Assembly (NCBI GenBank): GCA_946221385.1
Contig: CAMIGX010000014.1
Coordinates: 1-45,940 of the forward strand
Reading direction: 5' to 3'
DNA: 45,940 bases
DNA from: an uncultured Propionimicrobium sp.
Lineage (GTDB): Bacteria > Actinomycetota > Actinomycetes > Propionibacteriales > Propionibacteriaceae
The notes below the pieces were generated by a model. That model had not been told where the DNA came from and did not search any database. It saw only the letters and a program-made list of their open reading frames with translations. The position numbers and the translations under genes are program-made. Numbering within the stretch: position 1 is the stretch's first letter; each line of letters opens with the position of its first letter. Below, piece after piece: positions 18,801 through 26,763 of this stretch.

Positions 18801-19361
18801 GACGTCTCTATCGGCCACCTGCTGGAGAATGCCAGCGACGGACAGACCGTCACGATCTGTGGACTGATCACCGACGTGAGCCGCCGACAGACCAAGAATG
18901 GCGCGAACTGGGCGACCTTGAACGTCGAAGATTTCGAGGGCTCGATTGAGGTGCTGGCCTTCCCGCGCGTCTATGAGCAGGTCGCTTTCGAATTGGCTAG
19001 CGACGTGCTGGTCAAGGTCCGTGGCCGGGTGTCGATGCGTGATGATGTCGCCAGCTTGAGCGCTCAAGAGGTCACCTTCATCTCGATGGACGACGAGCAA
19101 TACAGCGGTCCGGTGGTCATCCAGGTCGCCAATAATCGCTGCACTCAGCAGGTCGTGGGCGAACTGCGATCGATTCTCGGTGCGCACCCTGGCGTCACGG
19201 AGGTCCGATTGCGGCTCACAGATCCGCACGATCACGCTGCTGTTGCGAAGACTTTCCGATTGGGGGATCGCTATCGGGTGACGGCATCCCAGCCGCTGAT
19301 GGCCGACTTGAAGGCATTGCTCGGGCCCAGCGCGGTGAGCGGTGCCGGGATGGAGGGTTGA
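15813..19361 (+). CDS. dnaE: DNA polymerase III alpha subunit
   Basis: This is the main replicative polymerase. The 1182-aa protein begins with a PHP domain (HLHNHTDFSMLDG, about 7-19). Polymerase aspartates Asp415 and Asp417 lie in PDFDVDFDE, with a third at Asp577 in KMDFLGLR. A helix-hairpin-helix region and an OB fold (VTICGLITDV, about 1010-1085) follow, with a short C-terminal domain. Length and order fit DnaE1 rather than the error-prone DnaE2/ImuC. The GTG start has GAGGAGG six bases upstream. The 69-bp gap after lgt holds no obvious terminator. Confidence 0.97.
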   Translation: MAKNFVHLHNHTDFSMLDGAARVNDLMAKAASLEMPALAITDHGNMFGAYEFYKSALSHEVKPIIGLEAYLAPEGVSRTERKRVQFGDGTGDDVAAKGAYTHMTIWAANTQGMHNLFKLSSRSSLEGMFYKPRADAELLAELHDGLIATTGCPSGEVQTYLRVGKFDQALASAAKFQEIFGKNNFYVELMDHGLSIETRVRAELLDIAKRLDAPLVATNDLHYVSAEDAHAHDTLLCVSAGANFNTPDRFKFDGSGYYLKSADEMRTLFSNFPDACDNTLAIAERCEVSFAEGSGTFMPIFPVPDGESEATWFEKECQRGLHQRYGAVIPAEVQQRAEYEKEIILGKGYPGYFLIVADYIGWAKRNGIRVGPGRGSGAGSLLAYALGITDLDPLDHGLLFERFLNPERPSLPDFDVDFDERRRDEVIEYVGERYGHDHVAQIVTYGTIKAKQAVKDSARVLGKPYNVGERITKAMPPAVMGKDVPLPQLFNPEHARYSEGTEFRELYKSDPEFAEVVDTAQGIEGLKRQWGVHACGVIVGSVPLMDVIPIMKRESDGAIITQFDYPSAEALGLVKMDFLGLRNLTVIDDALRNIKNNHGVEVDIDALPLDDEKTFQLLQKGNTLGVFQLDGGPMRALLKSMQPDKFADISAVSALYRPGPMGADSHNKYARRKTGREQITPIHPQLEEPLADILDETYGLIVYQEQVMQIAQKVAGYTLGAADVLRRVMGKKKKKDLDAQYEVFQAGMLERGYSQEAFQTLWDILVPFSDYAFNKSHSAAYGLVSYQTAWLKANYPTEYMAALLQSVKDDKTKSAIYLAECRHLGINVLPPDVNESDEMFTAVGTDIRFGLSAIRNVGTQMVDGIIQTRREHGPAKDFNEFLANAPLAVCNKRMMDSLIKAGAFDSMGHGRRALMEIYEDAIDQVIDVKRNAENGQDSLLGGFGLDDTDDEFGALPIPEVSEWDKRTKLAFEREMLGLYVSDHPLQGMEHILAANRDVSIGHLLENASDGQTVTICGLITDVSRRQTKNGANWATLNVEDFEGSIEVLAFPRVYEQVAFELASDVLVKVRGRVSMRDDVASLSAQEVTFISMDDEQYSGPVVIQVANNRCTQQVVGELRSILGAHPGVTEVRLRLTDPHDHAAVAKTFRLGDRYRVTASQPLMADLKALLGPSAVSGAGMEG

Positions 19362-19966
19362 TGACGACCATACGACATCAACCAGCAGTCACCACTTCGG
19401 TAGCACCTAATTCCAGGTCTTTGGCGATACGTCGGCTCGTGCCGAAGATCGGCTATTTCCTGCTGCTGTGTCTAGCGGTCGGTGCCGCTGGCGGCTGGTT
19501 GTGGAATCGCGTGACCCGGGTGCCGAGTTTCGTGACGGGTGAGGATCGCACGCTAGCGATGTCGGAGCGCTCGAGCATGCAATATTTCACTCTCGACGCA
19601 GGCTTCGTATTGATGGGCTTGATCTTGGGCTTAGCGCTAGGCGTCGTCGCTTGGTACTGGCTGCGACGGGTCGGCTGGCCGATTTCGTTGATCGCGGCGG
19701 GCGGAGCGCTGCTGTCTGCGTGCATGTGTTGGCTGGTTGGCTGGCTTATCGGGCCACATGATTTCGCCGATCGGGTCGCCGCGGCTCAGACTGGCCAGCT
19801 GGTGCCGATCGATTTCACGCTACGATCACCGGTCGCGCTGCTGATCTGGTCCATCGCTGCTGTGGGACCAATCTTCTTATATTCGACGCTCTCTAGCGGC
19901 CACGAGGAGTCGTACGACGATCCCGGTTCAGCTGATCGGAAACCCGAGACATCAAACCGGCATTGA
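19361..19966 (+). CDS. Four-helix membrane protein, unknown
   Basis: The family is not recognised. The 201-aa protein has a polar 28-residue N-terminus, then hydrophobic segments at about 30-48, 80-100, 107-127 and 160-178, with an extracytoplasmic-looking loop between the first two. The tail is polar. The ATG shares its A with the dnaE stop, so it is probably co-translated with dnaE; a GGAGGG lies three bases upstream, which is close. Confidence 0.75.
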   Translation: MTTIRHQPAVTTSVAPNSRSLAIRRLVPKIGYFLLLCLAVGAAGGWLWNRVTRVPSFVTGEDRTLAMSERSSMQYFTLDAGFVLMGLILGLALGVVAWYWLRRVGWPISLIAAGGALLSACMCWLVGWLIGPHDFADRVAAAQTGQLVPIDFTLRSPVALLIWSIAAVGPIFLYSTLSSGHEESYDDPGSADRKPETSNRH

Positions 19967-20064
19967 TGGGCGGCCAGCAGTAGTGGCGACCGCATCAGTT
20001 GAGCGAAATGAGCGGCGCCATTTTCGCGAGTGATACGCGGGCCAGCCTAGAAATGATCGCCCAA

Positions 20065-20070
20065 TAGAAT
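20065..20070 (+). promoter_or_regulatory. -10 element of hisD, probably leaderless
   Basis: TAGAAT ends seven bases before the hisD ATG, and no Shine-Dalgarno lies upstream. Transcription would start at or next to the A of ATG. No clear -35 is visible. Confidence 0.5.
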
Positions 20071-20077
20071 CGACCAC

Positions 20078-21400
20078 ATGCTCGGAATCGTCGACCTCAG
20101 ATCGCAAACTGCTGACGCGGACCTACGCATGACTTTGCCGCGCGCTAAGTTCGACGTCGATCAGGCGATCCAAGCCGTGCAGCCAATTTGCGAGGCGGTG
20201 CGCGTCGAAGGTGAAGTTGCGTTGCGTCGCTTAAGCGTCCAATTCGATCGGGTCGAGCCGACGCAGCTGCGAGTTCCTGCCGACGAAATCAGCCGCGCAG
20301 TGAGCCAGCTGGATCCCGAACTGCGGGCCGCAATTGAGGAGGCGATTCGTCGTCGCCGTCAGGTGTGCGTCGAAGTTGAATCCGAGGAAGCTTGGCGGTC
20401 TACCGAAGTTGCTGCCGGCGCCATCGTCGGTCAGCGGTTGCTGCCGGTGCAGCGGGTCGGGCTCTATGTGCCCGGCGGTGTCGCGCCGCTAGCATCCAGC
20501 GTCTTGATGAATGTCGTGCCCGCCCAAGTCGCAGGAGTTCCGTCCTTGGCGGTAGCTAGCCCTCCCCAAGCCGACTTTGACGGGCTGCCGCACCCAGTGA
20601 TCTTGGCGGTCTGTGGTTTGCTCGGCGTCGATGAGGTGTACGCGGTCGGCGGTGCGCAAGCGATTGCGATGTTCGGCTATGGCGTGCCCGACCTATGTGA
20701 ACGCGTCGACATGGTCACCGGCCCTGGCAATGTCTATGTCGCTGCAGCAAAGCGACTGCTGCGAGGTCAGATCGCGATTGACGCCGACGCCGGGCCCTCA
20801 GAAATCGCAGTCTTAGCTGACGAAAGCGCCGATCCGCGGCTGGTCGCCGCCGATCTGATGAGCCAAGCTGAGCACGACCTGCTGGCGGCCTCCGTGCTGG
20901 TCACTGATTCCCCCGAGCTGCTGGAAAAGGTGCAAGCCGAGCTGGCCCGTCAGAGCGCTCAACTCGCAACCGCTGACCGGCTGACCCAGGCGCTGCGCGG
21001 GGAGCAATCAGCTGCTGTGTTGGTCGCCGACCTTGATCAAGGCATCGACGTCATCAATGCTTACGGCGCAGAACATCTAGAACTGCACACCGCGGATCCG
21101 ATCGCAGTCACCCAGCGCATCACCAATGCTGGAGCGATCTTTGTCGGTCCATATTCGCCCGTGCCGCTGGGGGACTATTCGGCTGGTTCGACCCACGTCT
21201 TACCGACCGGGGGAGCGGCGCGCTTCTCCAGCGGATTGTCGGTGCGCAGCTTCATGCGGGCGATTCACGTCATCGATTATTCAAAGGCGGCGCTGACCGA
21301 ATTGAGCCAGAAGGTGCAGACCTTTGCCCATGCCGAGCATTTGCCCGCGCATGCTGCTGCGATCGCGGTCCGTGCTGAAGATGACGAGGTGGGTCGATGA
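20078..21400 (+). CDS. hisD: Histidinol dehydrogenase
   Basis: HisD oxidises histidinol to histidine in two NAD-dependent steps, the last in the pathway. The 440-aa protein shows GLYVPGGVAPLASSVLMN, DMVTGPGNVYVA, the GPSEIAVLAD run, and zinc ligands Gln263 and His266 in SQAEHD. It is the first gene of the his cluster and its stop overlaps the hisC start (ATGA). A -10-like hexamer seven bases before the ATG and no ribosome site suggest a leaderless mRNA. Confidence 0.97.
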   Translation: MLGIVDLRSQTADADLRMTLPRAKFDVDQAIQAVQPICEAVRVEGEVALRRLSVQFDRVEPTQLRVPADEISRAVSQLDPELRAAIEEAIRRRRQVCVEVESEEAWRSTEVAAGAIVGQRLLPVQRVGLYVPGGVAPLASSVLMNVVPAQVAGVPSLAVASPPQADFDGLPHPVILAVCGLLGVDEVYAVGGAQAIAMFGYGVPDLCERVDMVTGPGNVYVAAAKRLLRGQIAIDADAGPSEIAVLADESADPRLVAADLMSQAEHDLLAASVLVTDSPELLEKVQAELARQSAQLATADRLTQALRGEQSAAVLVADLDQGIDVINAYGAEHLELHTADPIAVTQRITNAGAIFVGPYSPVPLGDYSAGSTHVLPTGGAARFSSGLSVRSFMRAIHVIDYSKAALTELSQKVQTFAHAEHLPAHAAAIAVRAEDDEVGR

Positions 21401-22545
21401 GCGAGCAAGATCTAGCCGCGACGAGTGAGATTTCATTGGACGAACTGCCTTTGCGTCCCGAATTGGTCGGTCAAGTCCCCTATGGGGCGCCGCAACTGGA
21501 CGTGCCTGTGCGGTTGAACGTCAACGAGAATCCATATCCACCCAGCGCTAAGGTGCGCCGTCAAATGGCGGAGGCGATCGAATCAGCCGCCACAGATCTA
21601 AACCGCTATCCCGACCGTGAAGCGCTGCAGTTGCGCGCTGCACTAGCGCAATATTTGGGCTTTGGGCTGACCGCAGACAATGTCTGGGTCGCCAATGGCA
21701 GCAATGAGATCATGGCGCACCTCTTGCAAGCTTTCGGCGGACCGGGACGAAAGCTACTGACCTTCACCCCGACCTATTCGATGTATGTCGAATATGCGCG
21801 CAATACGCACACCGAGTTCGTCGAGGTGCCGCGCAAAGCTGATTACACGATTGATGCTGAGCTGGTGGCCGCCGCGATTGCGGAGCATCAACCGGACGTC
21901 ATCGTCATCACGAGCCCGAACAATCCGACCGGCACCGGGACGCCGATCGCCGTCATCGCTGAAATCTGCGCGCATTTTGATGGCATCGTGATTGTCGACG
22001 AGGCCTATCAGGAGTTCGCTGAGGTGCCCGAAGATTCCGCCATTGCCTTACTGGCTAGATGCGGACGTCTGGTCGTCACCCGCACCATGAGCAAGGCCTT
22101 CGCTTTTGCCGGCGGCCGGCTCGGCTATCTGGCTGCGGCGCCAGCGGTAGTTGACGCCTGCCGCATCGTTCGGCTGCCATATCATCTCGCTGCGCACTCG
22201 CAAGCACTCGCGCTGATCGCGTTGGCTAATGCCGGCGAGATGCTGGCCAAGGTCGACGATCTACGCGCCGAACGCGAAGCCTTGGAAGATTGGCTACGTG
22301 GCCAAGGGTTGCGCGTCGTGCCTAGTCAAGCCAACTTTGTTTTGTTCGGAGCTTTCGCTGATCGACACGCAGTGTGGCAGCAGCTGCTCGACCGAGGAGT
22401 CTTAATTCGGGAAGTCGGACCAGCCGGTTTCCTGCGGGTTTCGGCGGGCACCCCCGAACAAATGACAGCATTCAAGACCGCGTTGAGCGAGATCTTGCCC
22501 GCTGCGCAACGACTTGACCCGTTAACCATGGAGGTACAGCGATGA
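21397..22545 (+). CDS. hisC: Histidinol-phosphate aminotransferase
   Basis: HisC transaminates imidazole acetol phosphate with glutamate. The 382-aa fold-type I enzyme has LNVNENPYPPS, the PNNPTGT turn, VDEAYQEF, the PLP lysine Lys233 in TMSKAFAFAG, and the phosphate-binding arginine that follows in GGRLGY. It overlaps hisD and hisB by 4 bp on each side. Confidence 0.95.
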   Translation: MSEQDLAATSEISLDELPLRPELVGQVPYGAPQLDVPVRLNVNENPYPPSAKVRRQMAEAIESAATDLNRYPDREALQLRAALAQYLGFGLTADNVWVANGSNEIMAHLLQAFGGPGRKLLTFTPTYSMYVEYARNTHTEFVEVPRKADYTIDAELVAAAIAEHQPDVIVITSPNNPTGTGTPIAVIAEICAHFDGIVIVDEAYQEFAEVPEDSAIALLARCGRLVVTRTMSKAFAFAGGRLGYLAAAPAVVDACRIVRLPYHLAAHSQALALIALANAGEMLAKVDDLRAEREALEDWLRGQGLRVVPSQANFVLFGAFADRHAVWQQLLDRGVLIREVGPAGFLRVSAGTPEQMTAFKTALSEILPAAQRLDPLTMEVQR

Positions 22546-23183
22546 CCGAGCAGAACACCGCCGCAGCGGCCATCACGTCAAGGACGGCCAGCGTGCACCG
22601 CGTCACTGGTGAGACGACCGTCGACGTCACGATCAACTTGGACGGCTGCGGTGACAGCCACATTGACACCGGCGTGGGCTTCTATGACCACATGTTGACC
22701 GCCTTGTCGCGGCACTCGCTGATCGACATGCAGATCAAGTGCGATGGCGACGTAGAAATTGACGGCCACCACAGCATCGAAGACACTGCGATCGCGCTCG
22801 GTCAAGCGATCAAACAAGCCTTGGGCGACAAGCGTGGCATCCGTCGTTTCGGGGACGCGACCGTCCCGCTGGATGAGGCCTTGGCTCGCGCAGTCGTCGA
22901 TGTCGCCGGCCGTCCCTATGTCTTGGTCAGCGGCGAACCCGACGGCCAGGCCTACGCCACGATCGGCGGAACGGGGGTGGCCTATCAGGGCTCGATGACC
23001 AGGCACGTCTTTGAATCGCTGGCCTTCAACGCGGGGCTATGTCTGCACGTCGAATTGCTCGCTGGACGCGACCCGCATCACATCTGCGAGGCCCAATACA
23101 AGGCGTTGGCTCGGGCGCTACGGTTCGCCGTCGAAGCAGATCCGCGTGTGATCGGGGTGCCGTCCACCAAGGGCGCACTTTGA
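22542..23183 (+). CDS. hisB: Imidazoleglycerol-phosphate dehydratase
   Basis: This is the monofunctional HisB (213 aa, no phosphatase domain), a Mn-dependent enzyme assembled as a 24-mer. Metal and active-site motifs are FYDHML, DGHHSIEDTA and DPHHICEAQYKALARALR. GGAGG lies seven bases upstream of the ATG. Confidence 0.97.
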   Translation: MTEQNTAAAAITSRTASVHRVTGETTVDVTINLDGCGDSHIDTGVGFYDHMLTALSRHSLIDMQIKCDGDVEIDGHHSIEDTAIALGQAIKQALGDKRGIRRFGDATVPLDEALARAVVDVAGRPYVLVSGEPDGQAYATIGGTGVAYQGSMTRHVFESLAFNAGLCLHVELLAGRDPHHICEAQYKALARALRFAVEADPRVIGVPSTKGAL

Positions 23184-23206
23184 GCAGCGCTGACCGCAAG
23201 CCCACC

Positions 23207-23836
23207 ATGACGAACCACTCGGCGCGACGAGTCGGCGTCTTGGACTACGGTTCAGGCAATCTGCGCTCTGCCTGCCACGCCTTGGCTGCGGCTGGGGCTG
23301 AGGTCGTGTTGAGTGCATCGCCTGCGGAATTGTTGGCGATCGGGCGGCTGGTAGTGCCTGGGGTTGGTGCTTATGCTGCCTGCATGGCTGGCCTGCAGGC
23401 AGTCGGCGGCGAGGAACTCATCCGACACTTCGCGGCCGCTGAGTTGCCGGTGCTCGGCATCTGCGTCGGCCACCAGATCTTGTTTAGCGACGGGGACGAA
23501 CACGGGCAATCCACCCCAGGAGTGGGGCTCTATCCAGGCTCAGTGCAGCAGCTAGACGCACGTCGCCTGCCACACATGGGTTGGAACACGATCCAAGCCC
23601 CGGCTGACAGCCAGCTATTTAGTGGGCTGCACGACGAGCGCTTCTATTTCGTGCACTCTTATGCGGCTCGTCCCAGCGCCACGATGCCCGCAGCTGCGAA
23701 GATCACGACCGCCATGCATGAAGCGGATAGATTCATCGCTGCGGTCGAATATGGTTCAGTCTCCAGCACTCAGTTTCACCCTGAAAAGTCCGGATCAGGT
23801 GGGGCTCAGCTACTGCGAAACTGGCTGATCGGATAG
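23207..23836 (+). CDS. hisH: Imidazole glycerol phosphate synthase subunit HisH
   Basis: HisH is the glutaminase half of the HisHF synthase that links histidine and purine synthesis. It is a class I amidotransferase of 209 aa: the LDYGSGNLRS start, nucleophile Cys86 in GICVGHQ, and His/Glu in TQFHPEKSG. The start is unsure: ATG 23207 fits the family's length, but an in-frame TTG at 23180 overlaps the hisB stop and has AAGGG five bases upstream, which would add nine residues. The partner hisF is not in this window. Confidence 0.94.
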   Translation: MTNHSARRVGVLDYGSGNLRSACHALAAAGAEVVLSASPAELLAIGRLVVPGVGAYAACMAGLQAVGGEELIRHFAAAELPVLGICVGHQILFSDGDEHGQSTPGVGLYPGSVQQLDARRLPHMGWNTIQAPADSQLFSGLHDERFYFVHSYAARPSATMPAAAKITTAMHEADRFIAAVEYGSVSSTQFHPEKSGSGGAQLLRNWLIG

Positions 23837-23845
23837 TCTGCAAAG

Positions 23846-24616
23846 GTGAACTTTCCCTGCGAAGATCGTGCCGAACTGGTCTTATTGCCGGCCGTCGACG
23901 TACAAAATGGGCGAGCAGTGCAGCTCGTCCAAGGCGTTGCAGGTAGTGAGAAGGTATTTGGCGACCCCTTGGAAGCCGCACTGCGTTGGCAAGAGCAAGG
24001 TGCGCAATGGTTGCACCTGGTGGACTTAGACGCAGCTTTTGGTCGCGGCAGCAACGCTGAAGTGTTGGCCGAAGTCATCGACGCGCTCGATATTGACGTA
24101 GAAGTTTCCGGCGGCATCCGTGAGGACGCATCCCTGCAGCGGGCGCTAGCTAGCGGAGCCCGCCGGGTAAACGTCGGTACCGCGGCCTTAGAATCCCCCG
24201 AATGGGTCGAGCAAATCATTGCCGCCCACGGCGATCGGGTCGCCATCGGCCTTGACGTGCGCGATGGCCAACTAGCTGCCCGCGGCTGGACCACACAAGG
24301 CGGGGACGTCTTCGAAACCATCGCGCGGATGGACGAAGCCGGCTGTCAGCGTTATGTCGTCACCGATGTGTCTAGTGACGGCATGCTGAGCGGCCCGAAT
24401 TTAGAACTGCTGGGCGCAGTCTGTGCTCGCAGCCGGGCCAAGATCGTCGCCTCTGGGGGCATCGCGTCGCTAGAAGATGTCCGTCAACTCGCTGGGTTGG
24501 TCCCGATCGGCGTCGAAGGCGCCATCATCGGTACCGCCCTATATGTCGGCAATTTCACCCTCGCCGAAGCCCTCGAGACTGCCCGAACAGCAGTGCCAAA
24601 GACGGCTGAGAGCTGA
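23846..24616 (+). CDS. priA: Phosphoribosyl isomerase A (HisA/TrpF, PriA)
   Basis: This barrel isomerase acts on ProFAR in histidine synthesis and, in actinobacterial PriA, also on phosphoribosyl anthranilate in tryptophan synthesis. The 256-aa protein has acid/base Asp18 in LLPAVDV and Asp174 in VVTDVSSDG. The LAARGWT motif (Arg146, Trp148) is the PriA loop used in dual specificity. There is no trpF in the window, although trpEC, trpB and trpA are present, which fits dual use. The start is GTG; bases AAAGG directly abut it, so the exact start is not certain. Confidence 0.93.
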   Translation: MNFPCEDRAELVLLPAVDVQNGRAVQLVQGVAGSEKVFGDPLEAALRWQEQGAQWLHLVDLDAAFGRGSNAEVLAEVIDALDIDVEVSGGIREDASLQRALASGARRVNVGTAALESPEWVEQIIAAHGDRVAIGLDVRDGQLAARGWTTQGGDVFETIARMDEAGCQRYVVTDVSSDGMLSGPNLELLGAVCARSRAKIVASGGIASLEDVRQLAGLVPIGVEGAIIGTALYVGNFTLAEALETARTAVPKTAES

Positions 24617-24626
24617 CCAGTAGATC

Positions 24627-25634
24627 ATGGGCGACTGGCAAGAGGCATACGTCGAGCCGACCTTGGACTGGCAATTCCTGAACCGAGAGGATCTGCCAGA
24701 TCTCGCCGAACTGAGAATGGCAATCGAATATATCGACGACCCCACAGTGCGGATCAGCTTGGCAGATATGGAAGCGTCTTTCGCCGCTGAACATGCCCAC
24801 GCAGATTCCCATGCGGTGGTCGGACGCGACGGCGGCGGCACCATCGTCGCATATGCCTGGAATCACCCCTCTTCTCCTGAGGATCCCTCACCGACCGTCT
24901 GGCTAGATATCGGTGTGCACCCAGCCTGGCGTCACCAGCGCATCGGTGAGCGTCTCATCGGTTGGAGCATTGAACGGGCTCGTCAGTGGTATCGGCACAT
25001 CAAGCAGAGTCGTCCCGGGATGGGCGAACTTTGGATCGAGTTCGCCGTCGACGATCCGTCACAGTTGAAACGCGATTTGATCAACGACGGACAACTCGAA
25101 CTGCGTCGTTGGTTCACCGACATGCACCGAGAACTCGGCGAGATCCCGCAGGCTCCCGAGCTGCCGCCCGGATTGCATCTGCGCCCATACAGCCATTCCT
25201 TTCAAGAACGCACCCGCGAATGCCACAATCGGGCCTTCCTAGCCAGATTTGGTTCGCCAGCAGTCAGTCGCAAAGACTGGGGCAGTTCGCTACAAAACGC
25301 TGACTTCCGCCCAGATTGGTCATGGGTGATCGTCGACGAAAGTCGCACTGAGCAACCGGTCATCGGCTATGCGCTCAACTGCGAACTGATTGATCAACAA
25401 AGCGGCTCCCGTGAAGGCTGGACCGAACGCATGGGAGTCAACCCCCAACATGACGATTTCGTGGTTGGCGCCAATCTGTTGATCGCGTCGATGAATTCCT
25501 TCCAGCAAGCCGATTGCCGAGCAGCCGGCGCGGGCATGGACACTTCCGATTTAGAGCGAGCCAAGGAATTGTTCGGTCGGCTGGACTATCAATGCGAAGG
25601 CGCGATGATCGTGTTCGGAAATCATTTCAACTAG
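24627..25634 (+). CDS. Tandem-GNAT acetyltransferase, mycothiol-synthase-like
   Basis: The 335-aa protein holds two GNAT folds. The first has a clear acetyl-CoA loop RHQRIGERL (102-110) after the strand VWLDIGVHP. The second (about 170-330) is degenerate, ending in a FGRLDYQCEG stretch like the usual RLGF strand. This layout resembles MshD, which acetylates Cys-GlcN-Ins in mycothiol synthesis, but many actinobacterial paralogues share it, so the substrate is open. It lies 10 bp after priA, probably read through from the his cluster. Confidence 0.75.
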   Translation: MGDWQEAYVEPTLDWQFLNREDLPDLAELRMAIEYIDDPTVRISLADMEASFAAEHAHADSHAVVGRDGGGTIVAYAWNHPSSPEDPSPTVWLDIGVHPAWRHQRIGERLIGWSIERARQWYRHIKQSRPGMGELWIEFAVDDPSQLKRDLINDGQLELRRWFTDMHRELGEIPQAPELPPGLHLRPYSHSFQERTRECHNRAFLARFGSPAVSRKDWGSSLQNADFRPDWSWVIVDESRTEQPVIGYALNCELIDQQSGSREGWTERMGVNPQHDDFVVGANLLIASMNSFQQADCRAAGAGMDTSDLERAKELFGRLDYQCEGAMIVFGNHFN

Positions 25635-25667
25635 CTCGCCCCCGATGCACGCGGCGGCCCAAGGATG

Positions 25668-25695
25668 CTGGATGCGCGCAGCGGTACGTTAAACT
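25668..25695 (+). promoter_or_regulatory. Putative yebC promoter
   Basis: CTGGAT (25668-25673) and TAAACT (25690-25695) lie 16 bp apart. The start point would be near 25702, giving a leader of about 97 nt. Confidence 0.4.
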
Positions 25696-25704
25696 AGCCA
25701 AGTT

Positions 25705-25735
25705 GCCTGGCCCGTCAGCTACTGCGTGGCCAGGC
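25705..25735 (+). other. Hairpin at the predicted 5' end of the yebC mRNA
   Basis: GCCTGGCC (25705-25712) and GGCCAGGC (25728-25735) form a perfect 8-bp stem with a 15-nt loop. It could equally serve as a terminator for the gene upstream, but the T-run is poor. If the TAAACT promoter is used, the stem begins almost at +1. Confidence 0.5.
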
Positions 25736-25798
25736 CTGTTCGTGAATTCGCGCGCGTCAAATCGAACTGTGGGGCAGCGCGGGTAGGGAAGGAGCACC

Positions 25799-26596
25799 AT
25801 GTCCGGCCACTCCAAATGGGCTACTACAAAACACAAGAAAGCTGCCTTGGACGCTAAGCGCGGCAAGCTATTCGCCAAGTTGATCAAGAACATCGAGGTC
25901 GCTGCCCGCATGGGTGGTGGCGATTCGGCCGGCAACCCGACCCTCTATGACGCGATTCAGAAGGCCAAGAAGTCTTCGGTGCCCAACGACAACATCGACC
26001 GCGCCGTCAAGCGCGGTAGCGGTGAGGGCAGTGACGCCGTCAACTACGAATCCATCATGTACGAGGCCTATGGTCCGGCAGGCGTGGCGATCCTCATCGA
26101 GGCGCTGACCGACAACCGCAACCGGGCGATATCGGAGGTGCGCGTCGGCGTCACTCGTAACGGCGGCACCATTGCTGACGGCGGCTCGGTCGCGCGACTG
26201 TTTGAGCGCAAGGGTGTGGTCACGGTGGCCAAGACCCAAGAGGTCGAATCCGACTCGCGCAAGACGCAGACCCGTGAAATTGACGAAGACGAGCTGCTGG
26301 AAGCCACCATCGAGGCCAATGTTGAAGAAATCAACGACTTAGGTGATGCCTTCGAATTGATCAGCGATCCAAATGACATGGTCGAGGTGCGTAAGGCCGT
26401 GCAGGCCGCCGGTCTCGACTACGACTCGGCCGACGTCCAGTTCGTCGCGTCATTTGACCAGATGATCGACAGTGTCGAAGACGCCGAAAAGCTCGATCGC
26501 ATCGTCGAGGCGCTTGAAGATAGCGACGACGTGCAAAATGTGTACACCAATGCAGACCTCAGCCCCGAAGTGCGTGCCGCACTCGAAACTGAATAA
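25799..26596 (+). CDS. yebC: YebC/PmpR-family protein (transcriptional regulator or translation factor)
   Basis: The 265-aa member has the invariant MSGHSKWATTKHKKA start and the GGTIADGGSVARLFERKG core. Family members have been described as DNA-binding regulators and, for some, as helpers of ribosomes stalled at proline runs. The AAGGAG site lies four bases before the ATG. It sits just upstream of ruvCAB, a common bacterial arrangement, but a strong terminator separates them here. It is slightly longer than the usual 240-250 aa, with an acidic tail. Confidence 0.96.
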   Translation: MSGHSKWATTKHKKAALDAKRGKLFAKLIKNIEVAARMGGGDSAGNPTLYDAIQKAKKSSVPNDNIDRAVKRGSGEGSDAVNYESIMYEAYGPAGVAILIEALTDNRNRAISEVRVGVTRNGGTIADGGSVARLFERKGVVTVAKTQEVESDSRKTQTREIDEDELLEATIEANVEEINDLGDAFELISDPNDMVEVRKAVQAAGLDYDSADVQFVASFDQMIDSVEDAEKLDRIVEALEDSDDVQNVYTNADLSPEVRAALETE

Positions 26597-26608
26597 TCTT
26601 CTCTGTTG

Positions 26609-26644
26609 CGCTTTGGCCCCTGTCGATTCGGCGGGGCCAAAGCG
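26609..26644 (+). terminator. Strong intrinsic terminator after yebC
   Basis: CGCTTTGGCCCC and GGGGCCAAAGCG form a perfect 12-bp stem with a 12-nt loop, followed by TTTATC. It starts 12 bp after the yebC stop and isolates yebC from ruvC. Confidence 0.85.
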
Positions 26645-26716
26645 TTTATCGGGCAGCTCTTGACGCGCAGTGCGTGTTATTCAGCCGCACCCATCATTCA
26701 GCCAGGAATACTGGAA

Positions 26717-26732
26717 GCGAACATTTGTTCGA
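26717..26732. promoter_or_regulatory. LexA (SOS) box upstream of ruvC
   Basis: GCGAACATTTGTTCGA matches the actinobacterial/Gram-positive LexA site TCGAAC-N4-GTTCGA at 11 of 12 defined positions, with CGAAC/GTTCG perfectly palindromic. It is 31 bp before the ruvC start, so LexA would repress ruvCAB until DNA damage. The core promoter could not be fixed. Confidence 0.8.
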
Positions 26733-26763
26733 CTTTGTTTGGCTATGACGAATGGGAGCTGGC

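Noticed and set aside
23039..23206. Extended 265-residue HisH start
   Set aside because: The extra residues lie within hisB and show no family similarity; only TTG 23180 remains a real alternative to ATG 23207.
26752..26763. Upstream ATG for ruvC
   Set aside because: It overlaps the GGGAG ribosome site that serves ATG 26764, and the family starts at MRVLGVDPG.
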